Below are positions 61,535 to 64,000 of a stretch of 64,000 nt of DNA, in pieces (the first letter of the stretch is position 1; each line of letters begins with the position of its first letter). A program made the translations under genes and the position numbers. The notes beneath the pieces were generated by a model. That model was not told where the DNA came from, did no database searches, and saw nothing but the letters and a program-made list of their open reading frames with translations. Source of the stretch: JAWPMT01 sp965601475 (lineage in GTDB: Bacteria; Bacteroidota; Bacteroidia; Cytophagales; Cyclobacteriaceae); NCBI GenBank assembly GCA_965601475.1, contig OZ271832.1, positions 4,464,001 through 4,528,000 on the forward strand. Reading direction: 5' to 3'.

Positions 61535-63814
61535 TCAGCCGAGCAGGATCTCCTGCTTGCTGAAGGGCTGCTTATACAACCTTTTGCCCGTAGCCCGGAA
61601 TATCGCATTGGCAACGGCACCACCCGCAGGAGGCAGAGCAGGTTCGCCCAGGCCTGTGGGCCGATCTGTGTTCTTCACAAAGTGCACATCCACTTTGGGT
61701 GCTTCCTTCGTTCGGATCAGTCTGAACTTGTCGAAGTTGTTGGCTGATGGTTTACCATCCTCGAATGTCAGGTCGCCATACATGGCATGTCCAACGCCGT
61801 CAATGACAGCACCCTGAACCTGGTTGATGGCTGCCAGAGGGTTGATGACGATTCCACAATCGACAGCACATGTGACGTTCAGTACTTTGGGTGTGTTTCC
61901 ATCCATCTCAATCTCCGCAACCTCAGCTACATAGGTGTTGTGGGAGTAGTAGGCGCTGAAACCCTTATAGCGACCTTCCGACGTTTGTCCCCAGCCACCT
62001 TTTTCTGCGGCCAGTTGTATGACACCGATCATTTTTTCGGGAATATAATTGCCCCGTTTCCTTTCGGCCTCGTTCTTGATTTCCTCCATTCGTTCCTCAC
62101 GCTCTTCTGTCGATTGCGTGGTTTCTTCGATCATGGCCATAGCTTCCTGCTCTTCCCGGTTGATTGCGCTGTAGGTTTTCTTGGCTTCTTCCAGCAGCTC
62201 CAGCCTCAGGTCTACGGGGTCTTTGTCCAAAATGCCTGCCAGTTCATCGAAAAAGCTCTGCTCTGCAAATCCAAGGAAGTTTGTGTACGGAGCTCGCCAT
62301 GCGCCTGTGGTGATGTTGCTCTCATAGGCATGATTGTCTACCTGGTAGTTGGCGATGGCACCCGCAGGGAAGTTGTTGGGAAGTACGCTGTACATATTGC
62401 TGTTGACAGCAGCTTCTACCAAATGGTATCCTGTTATTTGTCCACCTTTCAACGCGGCCCTGATCTTGTATTTGGTGGCCATTCGGTACGTCCCGGCTTC
62501 CATATCGTCCTCTCTGCTGTACACTACTTTGACCGGTGCTTCCAGCATATTGGAAATCTGAGTGGCTTCCAAAGCAAAGTCACCATACAAGCGACGGCCG
62601 AAGCCACCTCCCATACGCGTCATGTCGATGGTGATTTCCTCCGGCTTGCGGTTAAGCAGCTGCGCAACCCTTCTTTCTGTCCACTCGGGCGTCTGAATTG
62701 GACCCGCCAATTCTACCTTGTTGGCTGTTACATTAGCATAGAAATTCATCGGCTCGAGGCAATTGTGTGGTAGGAAAGGCGCCTCATACACTTTTTCAAA
62801 GACCTGATCCGCTTGTGCAAATGCATCCTCAGGAGATCCATCTTTCCTCACAGGTTCCTTGGATCTTCTGTCGAGATATCCACGCAAGGTTCGATCGTGG
62901 TCAGCAGTGTTTTCGAGTTTACCGTCTTTCACCCACTTCGCATCCAGCGCGTTTCTACCTTTCATAGCTGCCCAGGTCGATGTCGCAATGATGGCCACCT
63001 TGTCAATTTCGAAGTCTTCCTTCGTTTTAAACTTGAAAGAGACCACTTTTTCTACTCCATTCACCTGGAGCGTTTTGGTATCGTCAAAGGAATCGAGCTT
63101 CATGCCAAAAGCTGGCGGACGCATGACTACGGCATATTTCATGCCCTCCTCCTTGGTGTCGAGTCCAAACAAACGCTTTCCGGTGATGATGTTGTCGATT
63201 TCTACGTTGGCCCGCTCAGTGCCGATGATCTTGTAGTCTTTAGGATCTTTCAATTCGACCTCTTCAGGGACTTCCAAGGTGGCCGCGATTGAAGCCACTT
63301 CTCCGTAGCTCATTTTATCGCCCTTGGCGTTGGTGATCACACCCTCACTGGCGGTACACGTCGCGGCGTCCACTTTCCATTCCTGCGCGGCCGCTTCCAC
63401 GAGCATACGTTTTGCAGTAGCTCCAGCGGTCCTCAGCGCATCCCATCCCTGGCGGATGGACTGGCTTCCTCCGGCTACCTGTCGCGTGTACCATTCCGTG
63501 TTGAGTGCTGCCTGTTCTACCATGACATTTTCCCAGGCTACATCAAGTTCCTCTGCCACGATCATGGGCATGGATGTTTTCACATTTTGGCCGATTTCGG
63601 GGTTGGGTGACATGATCGTCACCTGGCCATTGTCGGCTACCTTGATGTACGCGTTGATATTGAACCACTCTGAAGGAGGGGCCATTGCTTCTGCTTCTTC
63701 AGTTTTCGGGCTACAGGATAGCAACCAGTTGAAACCGACCATCATACCTCCAGAGGAAGCGGCAGATACTTTTAGAAATGATCGTCTATTGTATTGTGTT
63801 TTTATCAGTGTCAT
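61535..63814 (-). CDS. Molybdopterin-binding subunit of an isoquinoline-1-oxidoreductase-like hydroxylase
   Basis: 759 residues from MTLIKTQYNRRSFLKVSAAS, which gives a twin-arginine signal (RRSFLK), possibly with a lipobox (WLLSC). The longer frame overlaps the 2Fe-2S gene out of frame. Aldehyde oxidase/xanthine dehydrogenase-type motifs: MGGGFGRRLYGDFALEATQ, GAWRAPYTNFLGFAEQSFFD, the NPLAAINQVQGAVIDGVGHA region and the catalytic Glu in TGLGEPALPPAGGAVANAIF. A charged Glu/Arg-rich helix interrupts it (about residues 555-590). Its electron-transfer partner is encoded just upstream. Substrate unknown; N-heterocycles or aldehydes are typical. Confidence 0.9.
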   Translation of the reverse strand: MTLIKTQYNRRSFLKVSAASSGGMMVGFNWLLSCSPKTEEAEAMAPPSEWFNINAYIKVADNGQVTIMSPNPEIGQNVKTSMPMIVAEELDVAWENVMVEQAALNTEWYTRQVAGGSQSIRQGWDALRTAGATAKRMLVEAAAQEWKVDAATCTASEGVITNAKGDKMSYGEVASIAATLEVPEEVELKDPKDYKIIGTERANVEIDNIITGKRLFGLDTKEEGMKYAVVMRPPAFGMKLDSFDDTKTLQVNGVEKVVSFKFKTKEDFEIDKVAIIATSTWAAMKGRNALDAKWVKDGKLENTADHDRTLRGYLDRRSKEPVRKDGSPEDAFAQADQVFEKVYEAPFLPHNCLEPMNFYANVTANKVELAGPIQTPEWTERRVAQLLNRKPEEITIDMTRMGGGFGRRLYGDFALEATQISNMLEAPVKVVYSREDDMEAGTYRMATKYKIRAALKGGQITGYHLVEAAVNSNMYSVLPNNFPAGAIANYQVDNHAYESNITTGAWRAPYTNFLGFAEQSFFDELAGILDKDPVDLRLELLEEAKKTYSAINREEQEAMAMIEETTQSTEEREERMEEIKNEAERKRGNYIPEKMIGVIQLAAEKGGWGQTSEGRYKGFSAYYSHNTYVAEVAEIEMDGNTPKVLNVTCAVDCGIVINPLAAINQVQGAVIDGVGHAMYGDLTFEDGKPSANNFDKFRLIRTKEAPKVDVHFVKNTDRPTGLGEPALPPAGGAVANAIFRATGKRLYKQPFSKQEILLG

Positions 63815-63831
63815 TGCTGCAAAGTTGTAGG

Positions 63832-63999
63832 TTAGGCGTTGCCGGCGGCTGTTTTCACCGCAGCCTTGATCTTGTTGTAAGTTCCGCATCGGCAGAGGTT
63901 GCCATGCGTTGCATTCGCAATTTCTTCCTCGCTGGGGTTGGGATTTCGAGCCAGGAATGACGCGGCATTCATGATTTGGCCAGCCTGGCAGTAGCCACA
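63832..63999 (-). CDS. (2Fe-2S)-binding subunit of the Mo-hydroxylase (C-terminal part)
   Basis: The gene enters from the right edge; 55 residues to the stop at 63832-63834 are visible. The second cluster-binding motif is clear: CGYCQAGQIM near the start and GNLCRCGTYNKI later, as in IorA and CoxS-like subunits. It lies 17 bp upstream of the molybdopterin-subunit start and would be co-transcribed. Its N-terminal plant-type ferredoxin domain is beyond the window. Confidence 0.9.
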   Translation of the reverse strand, partial: CGYCQAGQIMNAASFLARNPNPSEEEIANATHGNLCRCGTYNKIKAAVKTAAGNA

Positions 64000-64000
64000 T

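Noticed and set aside
61276..61623. 115-codon minus-strand frame crossing the terminator after the Mo-hydroxylase
   Set aside because: It starts inside the Mo-hydroxylase gene in another frame and reads through a strong terminator. Only its end overlaps the heptad-like repeat, which is reported separately.
61787..62773. 328-codon plus-strand frame
   Set aside because: Exact shadow of the molybdopterin-subunit gene, whose translation carries full family motifs.

Overview
The window looks like the chromosome of a Bacteroidetes bacterium, most likely a marine or soil member of the Cytophagales. The evidence is a C-terminal type IX secretion sorting tail, lineage-typical families (DUF3078, DUF5916-like, PadR plus prefix-domain permease), a complete SUF operon with a bacilliredoxin, menaquinone genes, little visible Shine-Dalgarno signal, and several promoters that fit the Bacteroidetes -7 consensus TAnnTTTG. 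Nearly all of it is ordinary housekeeping DNA. There is no rRNA, CRISPR array, recognisable insertion sequence or phage.

Layout. 1-2566: the end of a moxR/bat-type membrane operon. 2665-4884: a DUF5916-like outer-membrane protein. 4894-8223: homogentisate/tyrosine degradation (hmgA, fahA and a flavin-reductase-like gene), preceded by palindromic candidate operators. 8473-12587: an ATP-grasp enzyme, a secreted protein, a TetR regulator with an AarF kinase, and dCMP deaminase. 12671-18620: the suf operon sufBCDSE, a DUF59 gene and brxA. 18729-19190: an Lrp/AsnC regulator. 19346-19494: an unusual 149-nt tRNA-like gene with its own promoter and terminator. 19665-29152: fadD, a DUF3078 protein, queA, menC, a PadR/permease pair and a T9SS cargo protein. 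29153-29904: non-coding, with a 41-bp tandem repeat. 29905-35768: a PIG-L deacetylase / Na+ symporter / DNA glycosylase / 2-hydroxyacid dehydrogenase operon followed by tRNA-Leu(CAG). 35916-44840: OmpA, Tpx, gamma-glutamyltransferase, SulP, MpaB-like and TPR proteins. 44834-50910: an arginine group (arginine decarboxylase, two guanidino-hydrolase-fold enzymes, argS) and menA. 50979-61004: a universal stress protein and histidine biosynthesis genes. 61036-61440: a degenerate 21-nt repeat array. 61535-64000: a molybdenum hydroxylase pair.

The most unusual features are these. (1) The tRNA-like gene at 19346-19494 has a tRNA-Leu-like body, a GTC (Asp-type) anticodon loop, discriminator G and a giant variable region containing a 21-bp hairpin. 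(2) The histidine genes are split: hisG-hisD-hisC and hisB are separated by a 4.6-kb cassette of two membrane-anchored SGNH hydrolases, an SxtJ-like protein, a 49-residue DUF5989-like protein and a NodU-type carbamoyltransferase. (3) T-tracts recur every 21 bp for about 400 bp after hisB. (4) There are 41-bp tandem repeats with internal dyads. (5) An intrinsic-terminator hairpin abuts the hisG start codon.

Two genes run off the window (left edge and right edge). Several starts were moved inward from the longest open frame, as explained in each entry. All functional calls rest on recognising protein motifs by eye; no database search was run.
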